From assembly GCA_028709085.1 (NCBI GenBank), contig JAQVXQ010000016.1:1-35040 (forward strand): a stretch of DNA of 35,040 bases, written 5' to 3'. Each line of letters starts with the position of its first letter. Position 1 is the stretch's first letter. A model generated the notes under the pieces. That model worked only from the letters and a program-made list of their open reading frames with translations. It had not been told where the DNA came from and made no database searches. Below, piece after piece: positions 16,183 through 25,368 of the stretch. This DNA is from Salinivirgaceae bacterium (lineage in GTDB: Bacteria > Bacteroidota > Bacteroidia > Bacteroidales > Salinivirgaceae). The position numbers and the translations under genes were made by a program.

Positions 16183-17658
16183 ATGTTGAAACCTTTATAC
16201 ATTTTATTCAATATGGGAATCGTGTTGTTAATCTCTGCGATTTTTGGCGGTATTGATATCAAACATAGTTTTCCAAAGAAAGTCAATTCTGGAAGCCAAT
16301 TCACCGTTGAAATATCAATTAACAAAGGCGATGTCGATCGATATGCCAGATTAACCTTAGAGATTCCCAACGGGATAACAGCAAAAGCTCGGGAAACAAG
16401 TGGTGGACAATTTTCTTTTGACGATCAAAAAGCAATTGTGCACTGGTATAGCCTACCCTACGACGAAGTTTTAAAAGTAGTATTGGTATTCACCGTTGCT
16501 CCTCCAATATCGGGCGATTTCATAATCTCGGGATCATTCCGATACATTGATGACAACAAAATTCAAGAAAAACCCATTGAGCCCCATAATTTAAAAGTGG
16601 TTCAAGTTGAAGGAGTTACGGATCTATTGGCATCAAAACGATACAAATATAAACAGATTACATTAAAGCCCATTGACTGCATTCGTCAAAAACCTTATAT
16701 GAACGAAGAGAATGAAATTGTAGTCAACCTCTTGGTTAGTAAAAGTGATTTGAAAAGTTTTGGGAAAATTGAAGAACAAATACCACGAGGATACAGAGCA
16801 GTTGCAACTCGTACAAAAGGATCGATATTTCAAGTCAGTGGACGTATAATAAAATTCCTATGGATGGAATTACCAAAAGAAGATACACCTGATAATAAAA
16901 TGTTTGTGGTTACCTATAAACTTATTCAGACCGAAGAGTATCCAAATCAAGCATTTATAATAAACGGAAACTTTTCGTACTCCCAAGATGACAGAACGCA
17001 AACCATAAGCATTGCGGAACGAAATGTTGACCTAAATGAATTTGCTACAGAACAATTAGAGGAGCAAGAACTCACCAAAGAACAACAACTGGCCGAACTG
17101 GAAGATGAGAAGAAAGAGAAAAAAGTAGATGTTCTTGCTGATGGAGATAACTTTACAGGAATTTCAGGATTGGCAACAAGCGATAATCTTGGGAATTTAC
17201 AAAGTCAAGATAATAAAACCTTTGATCAGTCACTAACCCCCGAAGAACGAGAAAAATATGCTGCAATAGCACAACGAGCTAAAGAACAAGGGACAGACGT
17301 AATCAATGAACAATCGGCAGAAATTGTTGGAGAACTAAAACGACCTGAAATAACATCAACCCCAGGAGCAGAGAAAGGAATATCCTATAAAGTTCAAATT
17401 GCAGCAAGCCACAAACTTGTGAAAAAAGATTATTTTAAAAAGTTCAACATTCACGAAACCGTTCATATTGAACTTCACGAAGGATGGCATAAATATACCA
17501 TTGGTAATTTCAATGTTTACAAACAAGCACGCGATCATCGAGTTAAAATATGGAACTCAACCCCCATCGACGATGCGTTTGTTTGCGCATATTCAAGTGG
17601 GAATAGAATTACTGTGCAGGAAGCATTGATGATCGCAAATCAGCAGTGGTTTAAATAA
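16183..17658 (+). CDS. Exported protein with C-terminal SPOR-like domain
   Basis: This 491-aa protein has an N-terminal hydrophobic segment (about 4-22), probably a signal peptide or anchor. Two similar immunoglobulin-like beta modules follow (about 25-145 and 160-285). Each contains a 'G.f...g..i.w..lp.de..kv..t' pattern (SGGQFSFDDQKAIVHWYSLP against KGSIFQVSGRIIKFLWMELP), so they look duplicated. A charged, Glu/Lys-rich disordered linker spans about 290-400. The final 90 residues (KVQIAASHKLVKKDYFKKF, WHKYTIGNFNVYKQARDH) are SPOR-like, a fold that binds denuded peptidoglycan. It precedes an outer-membrane barrel gene by 15 nt, so the pair likely spans periplasm and outer membrane. The function is unknown to me. 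Confidence 0.6.
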   Translation: MLKPLYILFNMGIVLLISAIFGGIDIKHSFPKKVNSGSQFTVEISINKGDVDRYARLTLEIPNGITAKARETSGGQFSFDDQKAIVHWYSLPYDEVLKVVLVFTVAPPISGDFIISGSFRYIDDNKIQEKPIEPHNLKVVQVEGVTDLLASKRYKYKQITLKPIDCIRQKPYMNEENEIVVNLLVSKSDLKSFGKIEEQIPRGYRAVATRTKGSIFQVSGRIIKFLWMELPKEDTPDNKMFVVTYKLIQTEEYPNQAFIINGNFSYSQDDRTQTISIAERNVDLNEFATEQLEEQELTKEQQLAELEDEKKEKKVDVLADGDNFTGISGLATSDNLGNLQSQDNKTFDQSLTPEEREKYAAIAQRAKEQGTDVINEQSAEIVGELKRPEITSTPGAEKGISYKVQIAASHKLVKKDYFKKFNIHETVHIELHEGWHKYTIGNFNVYKQARDHRVKIWNSTPIDDAFVCAYSSGNRITVQEALMIANQQWFK

Positions 17659-17673
17659 TGTAAAATACTGAAA

Positions 17674-18999
17674 ATGCAGACAAAATATATCATATTCATA
17701 CTTATTCTTTTTTGTTTTTATAATATTAATTCTTGGGCTCAAATAGATGAAGATTACGAATCTATTTTGCTTGAGGAAGAGGATACCGAAACCGCATTAT
17801 TTAGTTCTGCATTTAAACCCATATTTGGATTAGGTCAAGGAATTATTACGTTCTATGGCGACATTAAAAACAATTACGCCTCCCCCTTAAATGGCCAATG
17901 GGGAACCACCGTTAGTATTTCTCGCTCGCTAGGACGATATTTTGATGTGGATTTATATGCTCTTTTTGGAAAAGCCTCGGGAGAACGTAGATCGGTTGAA
18001 GATTTGACGTTAAATAAAAACTTCAAAACAGATTTATTTATGGGTGGAGTTTCAATGACATACAATTTCAACCATATTTTAAAAAGAAAACGTCCCATAC
18101 ATCCCTTTATTTCAGTCGGTATTGAAACCCTACAATTCACACCTCGGGGTGATATGAAGGACAACGAAGGAAATCCATACGTATATTGGCCAGATGGAAC
18201 AATTAGGTTAGAAAATAACGAAATAGTTTCTCGAAATTTTGAATATGAAACTAACCTACGAGAAGTAAATCCCACCAATAGTGACTATTCATTAATGACC
18301 TTTGCCGTTCCCATAGATATTGGTATAAATATGACTATTACCGACCGAATGACCTTAAGATTGGCAAATTCATTGCGGTTAACATTCAGTGATTATATTG
18401 ATGACACCCCCAGCGACAATGGTTTTTATTCCAACGACATACTAAATTACACCTATGTCTCGTTGAGACTCGATCTATTTAGTCCAGCGAGTGAAATTGC
18501 TGCTGTGGATCAATTTAAAAACCTAAAATTTGTTGTAACAGACGGCGCCGATGAAGATGGTGATGGAGTGGATGATTTTAACGATGAATGTCCTGGAACA
18601 ACCAACGGGGTAATTGTAGACTTTAGAGGATGTCCATTGGATTCTGATAACGACGGAGTTCCCGATTATAGAGACGAACAGCCCAATACTCCCCCAAACA
18701 CAATTGGAGTAGGTTCTACTGGAGTACGATTGACCACACATCACTTGGTGGCCATATTGTTTGACCCGAAATCGGTAAATCGAAAAGATTTAGACACCTA
18801 CTATCATGAATCCCGTCAAGAACGCGGGGGCAAAAAATACGATAAAATGCCCGATAAATTTAAAACGGTCGATAAAAATAATGACGGATGGATTTCACCA
18901 ACAGAAATGCGGGATGCAATTGATAAGGTATTCGATTTCAAATCCACGTTAACAGTCGAAGACGTAAATGAATTACTGGAATACTTCTGGGTACAATAA
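17674..18999 (+). CDS. Outer-membrane beta-barrel with thrombospondin type 3 repeats and an EF-hand
   Basis: This 441-aa protein has a signal peptide (about 1-22, ending SWAQ). A beta-barrel-like region follows (about 45-275, alternating aromatic strands such as FGLGQGIITFYGDIKNNYAS and YTYVSLRLDLFSP). Two calcium-binding thrombospondin type 3 segments come next (DGADEDGDGVDDFNDECPG and DSDNDGVPDYRDEQPN, about 290-345). In related proteins an OmpA peptidoglycan-binding domain usually follows. Here the C-terminus instead has a canonical EF-hand loop DKNNDGWISPTE (about 400-411) in a helical context. It is co-transcribed with the SPOR-like protein, which may supply the peptidoglycan link. It ends at a perfect 24-bp hairpin. 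The function is unassigned. Confidence 0.65.
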   Translation: MQTKYIIFILILFCFYNINSWAQIDEDYESILLEEEDTETALFSSAFKPIFGLGQGIITFYGDIKNNYASPLNGQWGTTVSISRSLGRYFDVDLYALFGKASGERRSVEDLTLNKNFKTDLFMGGVSMTYNFNHILKRKRPIHPFISVGIETLQFTPRGDMKDNEGNPYVYWPDGTIRLENNEIVSRNFEYETNLREVNPTNSDYSLMTFAVPIDIGINMTITDRMTLRLANSLRLTFSDYIDDTPSDNGFYSNDILNYTYVSLRLDLFSPASEIAAVDQFKNLKFVVTDGADEDGDGVDDFNDECPGTTNGVIVDFRGCPLDSDNDGVPDYRDEQPNTPPNTIGVGSTGVRLTTHHLVAILFDPKSVNRKDLDTYYHESRQERGGKKYDKMPDKFKTVDKNNDGWISPTEMRDAIDKVFDFKSTLTVEDVNELLEYFWVQ

Positions 19000-19004
19000 T
19001 ACTC

Positions 19005-19059
19005 CATAATAGAAAAAGGCTGAAATAATTTCTAATTATTTCAGCCTTTTTCTATTATG
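19005..19059. terminator. Perfect 24-bp bidirectional terminator
   Basis: The arm at 19005-19028 is fully complementary to 19036-19059, with a 7-nt loop. The stem contains AGAAAAAGGCTGAAAT, so a U-run follows on either strand. It lies between the convergent barrel and smpB genes. Confidence 0.9.
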
Positions 19060-19069
19060 CTATTTCAAT

Positions 19070-19519
19070 TTAAAGGATCTTATGGAAACGATCGTTTTCA
19101 CGTTTCATATCCTTTTCTTTTATTGAATCTCTTTTGTCATACACTTTTTTCCCTCTTGCCAAGGCGATCTTAAGTTTTGCATATCCTCGATCGTTGATAA
19201 AAAGAGTAACTGGAACAATCGTTAAACCACGCTCTTTAATTTTCCGTTCCCATTTTTTCAATTCCTTTTTGTTCAATAATAATTTTCTATCGCTTCGAGG
19301 ATCGTGGTTATAGTGGGTTGCTTTTTCATATTCTGAAATATGCACCCCTTTTGCGTAGAGCTCACCTTTGAAAAACACACAATATGAATCTGACAAAGCA
19401 GCTTTTCCCTGCCGAAGAGATTTTATCTCTGTTCCTTTTAAACATATACCTGCAATATAGGTCTCAATAAACTCATATTCGTAGGAAGCTCTTCTATTTC
19501 TAATTTGAATCGTTGACAT
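19070..19519 (-). CDS. smpB: SsrA-binding protein SmpB
   Basis: This 149-aa partner of tmRNA delivers it to stalled ribosomes for trans-translation. Family motifs are visible: YEFIETYIAGICLKGTEIKS, SLRQGKAALSDSYC, EYEKATHYNHDPRSDRKLLL (the conserved N-x-D-x-R-x-R/K-K-L-L segment), LTIVPVTLFINDRGYAKLKI, and the basic tail ALARGKKVYDKRD...KEKDMKRE that becomes helical in the ribosomal mRNA channel. The length is typical (about 150). No ssrA (tmRNA) gene is visible nearby. The MBL hydrolase gene lies just upstream with a 48-nt gap, so the two may be co-transcribed. Confidence 0.95.
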   Translation of the reverse strand: MSTIQIRNRRASYEYEFIETYIAGICLKGTEIKSLRQGKAALSDSYCVFFKGELYAKGVHISEYEKATHYNHDPRSDRKLLLNKKELKKWERKIKERGLTIVPVTLFINDRGYAKLKIALARGKKVYDKRDSIKEKDMKRENDRFHKIL

Positions 19520-19567
19520 TAATACGGTTGTTACTTTAAAAATTGCTAAAATACAATTTATCTATTA

Positions 19568-20404
19568 TTATAGTTGAGAGATATCAAAAGTCTCTTTAAT
19601 TTTATATCCTTTTGGAGTAAATTCAATGGTACACGCCTCTATGGAAATATCGTGTTGAAACATTAAAATATGTTCACCATCCACTATTTCCTTCAGAATT
19701 TCGTTTTTCTCCTTTATAGTATCAAGAGGGAAGATATCGTATGCTGATAGATATATGGGAGCCAAATTTGCTGAAAGTGGTATCAAATCGCCAACAAATA
19801 CAACTTTCCGAGTACCAAGAGTTACAATGGGAACCAACATTCCGTTTGTATGTCCACGGTGTTGACGCACTTCAACATTTGGAAAAAGTTGACAATCATT
19901 CTCAATTAAATTTAATCGATTGAAATCGTTTAACGGTTTAATTATATCATTGGGATATGCGGAAAATTCACGCTCATTTGGATTCATAGCCCATTCCCAT
20001 TGGCTTTTCGAAACCCACATTTGAGCATTTGGAAACTGTAGTTTTATATTTCCTTTTGTATCATTAACTAATGCCCCACCACAATGATCCCAATGAAGAT
20101 GCGTAAAAAGTACATCTGTAATATCCTCCGATGAGTAGCCAAACTGGGCCAAACTAGATAATAAATTATTCTCACCATTTAATTTATAATATTTTAAGAA
20201 ATTATCTGGAATTCGAGTTCCAATTCCAGTGTCAATCAGGATACGTTTATCGCCAGAATCAATTAAAAGGCTTCGTGTTGCAACATTACACAAGTTTTGT
20301 TCATCACAAGGATATTTCTTTTGCCATAAGGTTTTAGGAATAACACCAAATGCAGCACCCCCATCAACCATAAAATTTCCACACTCTATTGAAAACAATT
20401 TCAT
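19568..20404 (-). CDS. MBL-fold metallo-hydrolase (lactonase/AttM-like)
   Basis: This 278-aa metallo-beta-lactamase fold hydrolase has the dinuclear zinc motif VLFTHLHWDHCGG (HxHxDH), a further ligand in RQHRGHTNGM, and VVFVGDLIP carrying the bridging Asp. The last ligand is probably in LMFQHDIS. The overall arrangement is like the N-acyl-homoserine lactonase/AttM-AiiA branch, but Bacteroidota members of this group act on varied substrates and no specificity residue can be read here. It has no signal peptide, so it is cytoplasmic. It precedes smpB on the same strand and is divergent from the M16 protease. Confidence 0.8.
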   Translation of the reverse strand: MKLFSIECGNFMVDGGAAFGVIPKTLWQKKYPCDEQNLCNVATRSLLIDSGDKRILIDTGIGTRIPDNFLKYYKLNGENNLLSSLAQFGYSSEDITDVLFTHLHWDHCGGALVNDTKGNIKLQFPNAQMWVSKSQWEWAMNPNEREFSAYPNDIIKPLNDFNRLNLIENDCQLFPNVEVRQHRGHTNGMLVPIVTLGTRKVVFVGDLIPLSANLAPIYLSAYDIFPLDTIKEKNEILKEIVDGEHILMFQHDISIEACTIEFTPKGYKIKETFDISQL

Positions 20405-20712
20405 TCTTTAGGTCTTTAATAATTTAGTAAATAACATCCAAAACAGTAGAAAAAGAATGTGTTGGATTCCAAAATGTAAATTTACAATATATCTTTATCA
20501 TTTTCTTCTTTTAAATTTTAATCAGGTCATTTTTCCCAAATACTTTTAATCAAAATTTCAATTGTATAGTAGAATCTTATGAACAAATGAAATTTATTTT
20601 AGTTCCATAAAAAAGAAAAAAAACACTAATCACATTAAGATAAAATCCATACCTTTCGCATTCAATGAATTGTTATTTAATTATACTTATTATTAACCCA
20701 AAATTAATATTT
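20405..20712. other. Intergenic region between divergent MBL hydrolase and M16 protease genes
   Basis: These 308 bp are very AT-rich with A-runs. I see only a -7-like box TACCTTTC (20650-20657, one mismatch) on the plus strand for the protease, and a loose TACATTTTG on the minus strand near 20472 for the hydrolase. No RNA gene, repeat or further coding frame was found. Confidence 0.35.
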
Positions 20713-23712
20713 ATGAACAAAATTAGAAAAATGCTTGGTGCAATAACTGCACTTGGCGTTATTGGCATGGTTAGCGCAACATTTACAGCCTGCAACACAC
20801 AAAGCGTTAATGTTCCTGGATACAAATTAATTGAGAAACGATTTGTTAAGGAAGTAAACGCTGATGTTTACTATTTTGAACATCTAAAAAGCGGTGCACA
20901 TGTATTGAAATTTGACACCAAAGATGCAAACAAAACCTTTGGCGTTGGTTTTAAAACGGAACCAAATTCACATAGTGGCACTTCACACATTATTGAGCAT
21001 TCCGTATTGAACGGTTCAAAAAACTTTCCTGTAAAAAGTCCGTTTGAGGAGATGGGAAAAACGTCGCTTAAAACCTTTTTAAACGCCTTTACTGCTTCTG
21101 AATGGACATTCTATCCAGTAGCAAGTATGAACGAAAAAGACTACTTCAACCTCATGACCGTATATCTTGATGCCGTTTTCTTCCCGTTCATTAAAGACGA
21201 TCCACGTATCTTTATGCAAGAAGGATGGCACTACGAACTCACTGATAAAGACAGCCCAATTGTTTATAAAGGTGTTGTTTACAATGAAATGAAAGGTGTA
21301 TTCTCAAGTCCACAACGAGAATTAAGTTTTCAAATCTCTAAAAATCTATTTCCAGATAATGGATATGGATTATCATCAGGTGGGTATCCTTTAGAAATTC
21401 CTAATCTGACTTACGAAGCATTTGTGGAATACTACAGCGAGCATTATCACCCAGCAAACAGCTGTATATTCGTATATGGTGATGCTGACATACATAAAGA
21501 ACTTGAGTTGATAGACAAAAATTATCTCTCGACCTTCGATAAAATTGAAATTGACAGCAAAATTAAACTTCAAGAACCTTTTGCCGAATTTAAAAAAGTA
21601 ACTGCCCCTTATGCGTCATTAGAAGGAGCCCCAACAGAAGATCAAACATTTTTGAGTTTAAACTGGGTATATGGATTAAATACGGATAATGAAATTAGTT
21701 GGGCTTTAGATATTTTGGCCGATGTATTGGTTAGACAGGAATCGGGTCCAATTCGCTTGGCTTTACAAGAAGCAGGAATTGGTCACGATGTTAGCGCTTA
21801 CGCAAACAATAGCCAACAAAATGTTTTCAGCATAAATGTTCAAAATGCTAATGCAGCAGATGCTGATAAGTTTAAAGAGATTGTTATTGCTGAATTAAAA
21901 AAAGCAAGTGAAAACGGTATTGACAAAAATGCTATTGAAGCGTATGTTAACCGAATGGAATTTAATCTACGCGAAGGCAATGATTCGCAAAAAGGACTGT
22001 CAAGCATGCTTGAGAGTTTTCAACATTGGATTTTTACAAATGATCCTTTTGCCGGACTACAATGGGAAAATCAATTGCTAGAAGTTAAGGAAGCGATTAA
22101 AAACAACTTCTTGGAAAAAACAATTATGGATGGTCTTGTTAACAATAATTTTGGTTTGTTAATGGTGCTTGAACCAAAACCAGGTTTAGAAAAAGAGATT
22201 AACAAAATCACCGAAGAGAAATTGGCCGCTTACAAAGCATCGCTTAGCGATGAGGAAATTGAAAACCTTATTAAAGAGACTCAAGAATTAATTGAACATC
22301 AGAAAAAAGAGAATACAGCCGAAGAGCTTGCTGTTCTCCCAAGATTAAGCCGTGAGGATCTGAATCCAAAAGCAGATTGGTTTGCCGTTACTGAAAAAGA
22401 GGTAAACGGAATAAAAGTTATTCATTACGACGATTTCACAAACGGTATTGTATATGCTGATATGATGTTCGACATGAGAGTATTACCAACTGAATATATT
22501 CCATATGCAAAACTTCTTGCTCGATTATTGGGAAAAATGGATACGAAAAACTATTCATTTGGAGATCTTGAAAAAGAGATTAACAAAAACACAGGTACAT
22601 TCTATTCATCAATGAGCACCTATTTCGAAAACAATGACGATTCGAAAATAATACCGAAATTCGTAGTAGTATCGAAGTCAATTCCTTCGAAAGCTGAAAA
22701 AATGTTCGAATTGACAACTGAAGTTATTTACAACACCGACTTCACGAATAAAGAGCGATTAAAAACAATGTTGACACGACATTTGTCGCAATTAGAATCG
22801 AGCGTTAAAAACAATGGACTAGGATATGCCGTGAACAGAGCAGCATCTTATTTTTCTAATGGTGGAATGCTTCGCGAAATAACAGGCGGAATGGAATACA
22901 ACTGGTTTATTGGCGATTTAGTTGCAAGTTTTGATAAAGATGCAGACAAAATCATTGAAAACTTAAATAAAACCATCAATTTATTGTTCACAAAAGAGAA
23001 CTTGATTCTTGGTACAGCATGTAATGCATCCGATTATAAGACGTTGAAAAGTGAGTTTGAAGAATTTTCGGCAAAACTAAATTCAAATGAGCCTGCGTTT
23101 CAAGTTTGGAATTTTGACATGAAAAAGAAAAATGAAGCTTTAGTTAGTTCATCAAAAGTTCAGTATGTTGTTAAAAATTACGACTTTAAGAAATTAGGAT
23201 ATAATTGGGATGGAAAAATGCAGGTTTTAAACAGTATTCTTTCGAGCGAATACCTACAAAGTACAATTCGTGTACAAGGCGGTGCTTATGGCGGATGGTG
23301 CAGTTTTTCAGAAACAGGTCATTTGTATTTTGCATCTTACAGGGATCCAAATCTAAAAGAAACGCTTGACAACTATGACAAAACTCCTGAGTATATCGAT
23401 GCATTTGAAGCCGACGAAGAAAAAATGTTGGGATACATTATTGGAACAGTTTCATCGTTAGATTATCCATTAACAGCTTCAATGAAAGCAAATGTAGCAT
23501 ATGGTCGTTATTTTAAGAAGACAACGAAAGAATCTTTACAAAAAGAACGCGACGAAATTCTTAGTACTACAGCAGCTGATATTAGAACATACTCAAAACT
23601 GGTAGCCGATGTGTTGAAACAAAACAACATCTGCGTTTATGGAAACAAAGAAAAAATCGAAGCCAACAAGTCCCTATTTGGAAACTTAGTGAGTATCGAA
23701 AAAAGAAAGTAG
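20713..23712 (+). CDS. M16-family zinc metalloprotease, PreP-like (M16C), predicted lipoprotein
   Basis: This 999-aa insulinase-family peptidase resembles presequence protease (PreP/Cym1), which degrades peptides in a closed chamber. The inverted zinc motif HIIEH (near residue 92-96) sits in SGTSHIIEHSVLNGSKNFP. The distal Glu ligand fits in YKGVVYNEMKGVFSSP. The four homologous M16 domains and the M16C-associated linker (about 480-540, charged helical hairpin) fit the length. I start at ATG 20713: it gives a lipoprotein signal peptide with lipobox FTAC (Cys27). The ATG at 20665 adds 16 hydrophobic residues ahead of it. A membrane-anchored periplasmic M16C enzyme would clear peptides from the periplasm (inference). 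A terminator follows at 23731. Confidence 0.9.
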   Translation: MNKIRKMLGAITALGVIGMVSATFTACNTQSVNVPGYKLIEKRFVKEVNADVYYFEHLKSGAHVLKFDTKDANKTFGVGFKTEPNSHSGTSHIIEHSVLNGSKNFPVKSPFEEMGKTSLKTFLNAFTASEWTFYPVASMNEKDYFNLMTVYLDAVFFPFIKDDPRIFMQEGWHYELTDKDSPIVYKGVVYNEMKGVFSSPQRELSFQISKNLFPDNGYGLSSGGYPLEIPNLTYEAFVEYYSEHYHPANSCIFVYGDADIHKELELIDKNYLSTFDKIEIDSKIKLQEPFAEFKKVTAPYASLEGAPTEDQTFLSLNWVYGLNTDNEISWALDILADVLVRQESGPIRLALQEAGIGHDVSAYANNSQQNVFSINVQNANAADADKFKEIVIAELKKASENGIDKNAIEAYVNRMEFNLREGNDSQKGLSSMLESFQHWIFTNDPFAGLQWENQLLEVKEAIKNNFLEKTIMDGLVNNNFGLLMVLEPKPGLEKEINKITEEKLAAYKASLSDEEIENLIKETQELIEHQKKENTAEELAVLPRLSREDLNPKADWFAVTEKEVNGIKVIHYDDFTNGIVYADMMFDMRVLPTEYIPYAKLLARLLGKMDTKNYSFGDLEKEINKNTGTFYSSMSTYFENNDDSKIIPKFVVVSKSIPSKAEKMFELTTEVIYNTDFTNKERLKTMLTRHLSQLESSVKNNGLGYAVNRAASYFSNGGMLREITGGMEYNWFIGDLVASFDKDADKIIENLNKTINLLFTKENLILGTACNASDYKTLKSEFEEFSAKLNSNEPAFQVWNFDMKKKNEALVSSSKVQYVVKNYDFKKLGYNWDGKMQVLNSILSSEYLQSTIRVQGGAYGGWCSFSETGHLYFASYRDPNLKETLDNYDKTPEYIDAFEADEEKMLGYIIGTVSSLDYPLTASMKANVAYGRYFKKTTKESLQKERDEILSTTAADIRTYSKLVADVLKQNNICVYGNKEKIEANKSLFGNLVSIEKRK

Positions 23713-23730
23713 AAATATAAAATAATTCGT

Positions 23731-23764
23731 AAAAAGGATACTGTACAATTACAGTATCCTTTTT
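23731..23764 (+). terminator. Terminator of the M16 protease gene
   Basis: AAAAAGGATACTGTA (23731-23745), loop CAAT, then the exact complement at 23750-23764 ending in a T-run: a 15-bp perfect stem. Confidence 0.9.
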
Positions 23765-23799
23765 TGCGTTGTAAAACAATTATTTTTAGAAACCGAACT

Positions 23800-24711
23800 A
23801 TGTTCCTTCTATCTTGGCATCCCTCCTTTATTCTACCTTTACCAAAGGATCATCAATTTCCAATGGTGAAATACGAAAAAGTAAAAGATTATCTATTAAC
23901 GCGGACCATTGTTACATCCAGTAATTTTACAATTCCAAAATTGGTTCCCATTGAGATTTTGAATCTTGTACATACAGAGGAGTATATTCAAAAAACGGTA
24001 ACAGGAGCACAAACGGAAGCTGAAATTCGCAGAATTGGATTTCCTTATTCCTCAAAAATGGTTAGAAGAGAACGGCTTATATGTGGAGCTATGATTCAGG
24101 CAGCTGAAAATTCGTTAAAACACAGAATTTCATTTAATATGGCAGGTGGCACACATCATGCGTTTGCCGAATACGGAAGTGCCTATTGCATTTTTAACGA
24201 TATGGCGGTAGCAGCCCAGTATTTACTTAGCAAAAGCTTAGTACAAAGGGTGTTAATTGTAGATTTAGATGTTCATCAGGGCAATGGCACTGCATCTATT
24301 TTTGCCAACAAACCGAATGTATTTACATTTAGCATGCATGGAGCTTCTTCTTTTCCACTAAAGAAACAGCAATCGGATTGCGATATTGCACTACCCGACT
24401 CCACAAACAATGCGGAATATCTAACATTATTAAGCACTAATTTAGGCCAAATAACTGAACGTTTTAAACCGCAAATTGTATTATATCAAGCAGGTGTGGA
24501 TTTAATGTGGTGTGATAAGCTTGGCCGTATTTCATTGACCACAAATGGAATAAGAGAAAGGGACCGGATTGTATTTGAGCACTGCCTTTCGAGAAATATT
24601 CCCGTTGCTGGCTGTATTGGTGGAGGTTATGCATCGGATATTAATTTGATTGTTGAAGCGCACTGCAATACTATTATATCAGCAAAAGAGATCCTTCTAA
24701 AATACAAATAA
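23800..24711 (+). CDS. Histone-deacetylase-like amidohydrolase
   Basis: This 303-aa member of the arginase/deacetylase superfamily shows MAGGTHHAFAEYGSAYCIFN (the tandem catalytic His pair), VLIVDLDVHQGNGTASIF (zinc Asp and His) and YQAGVDLMWCDKLG (third zinc ligand Asp). The end GGGYASDI carries the conserved glycine-rich loop, in which the family often has a Tyr. Bacterial members deacetylate acetyl-lysine, acetylpolyamines or small metabolites such as acetoin-pathway substrates; the target here cannot be told. I start at ATG 23800, because the TTG at 23764 overlaps the terminator of the previous gene. The length is typical (about 300). Confidence 0.85.
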   Translation: MFLLSWHPSFILPLPKDHQFPMVKYEKVKDYLLTRTIVTSSNFTIPKLVPIEILNLVHTEEYIQKTVTGAQTEAEIRRIGFPYSSKMVRRERLICGAMIQAAENSLKHRISFNMAGGTHHAFAEYGSAYCIFNDMAVAAQYLLSKSLVQRVLIVDLDVHQGNGTASIFANKPNVFTFSMHGASSFPLKKQQSDCDIALPDSTNNAEYLTLLSTNLGQITERFKPQIVLYQAGVDLMWCDKLGRISLTTNGIRERDRIVFEHCLSRNIPVAGCIGGGYASDINLIVEAHCNTIISAKEILLKYK

Positions 24712-24790
24712 CGTATTTCATTTTCATATATTATTATCTGGTAAAATCGTTAAATTCCATACAGAAATATCTGCTGTAAATACCCATTAA

Positions 24791-24830
24791 AAAATAAAAG
24801 CTATTCTCGAAAGAGAATAGCTTTTATTTT
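24791..24830. terminator. Perfect 18-bp bidirectional terminator (end of hyd operon)
   Basis: AAAATAAAAGCTATTCTC (24791-24808), loop GAAA, then the exact complement (24813-24830). It separates the convergent deacetylase and hydC genes and ends the large minus-strand hydrogenase operon. Confidence 0.9.
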
Positions 24831-24847
24831 CATTGTAAATTGAAGTT

Positions 24848-25339
24848 TTATCCTTCGTATCCGTATTCCTCAAGAATTTTACGAACTTGATCTGATGAAA
24901 CACGACCATAGGTTTTCTCACCAACCAACACTACGGGAGCAAGACCACAAGCTCCAACGCAACGTAAGCAATTAAGTGAAAAGACACCATCAGCGGCTGT
25001 TTCTCCAACCTCAAGTTTTAAAAGTCTTTTGAATTCATCCAATACTTTTTCTGCACCACGCACATAACAAGCAGTACCAGTACATACTGATATTGGGTAT
25101 TTTCCACGTGGAATCATAGTGAAATACGAGTAGAATGTTACAACGCCATATACTTTGGCAAGTGCGACATTCAATTCGCTGGCAATAACTTCTTGTACTT
25201 CAGCTGGCAAATATCCAAAGATATTTTGAGCTCTATGTAGCACGTTGATTAACTCACCGGGTTTATTGTTGAACTCACGGCACACTTCAACGAGCTTTTC
25301 TTTATCAGCGCGTTTAAGCGCAACTTTTGATTCAGCCAT
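24848..25339 (-). CDS. hydC: [FeFe]-hydrogenase subunit HydC (NuoE-like, HndA-type)
   Basis: This 163-aa subunit is of the NuoE/24-kDa family, with a helical N-terminal region (about 10-75) and a thioredoxin-like [2Fe-2S] domain. The ligands are C-x4-C in VCTGTACYVRGA (Cys86, Cys91) and C-x3-C in LRCVGACGLAPV (Cys127, Cys131). In trimeric hydrogenases this subunit passes electrons within the NAD(P)H module. It is the last gene of the operon, 29 nt after hydA, and is followed by a perfect terminator. The cluster ligands are complete. Confidence 0.93.
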   Translation of the reverse strand: MAESKVALKRADKEKLVEVCREFNNKPGELINVLHRAQNIFGYLPAEVQEVIASELNVALAKVYGVVTFYSYFTMIPRGKYPISVCTGTACYVRGAEKVLDEFKRLLKLEVGETAADGVFSLNCLRCVGACGLAPVVLVGEKTYGRVSSDQVRKILEEYGYEG

Positions 25340-25368
25340 ATCGTTTATCTATTATATCAGTTCTGAAA

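Noticed and set aside
17874-18278. 134-codon minus-strand frame
   Set aside because: Antisense to the beta-barrel gene; no independent support.
16183-18999. Calling the SPOR/barrel pair a type IX secretion component
   Set aside because: Bacteroidota T9SS uses similar domain types, but no Por/Spr/Gld signature could be recognised and no other T9SS gene is nearby.
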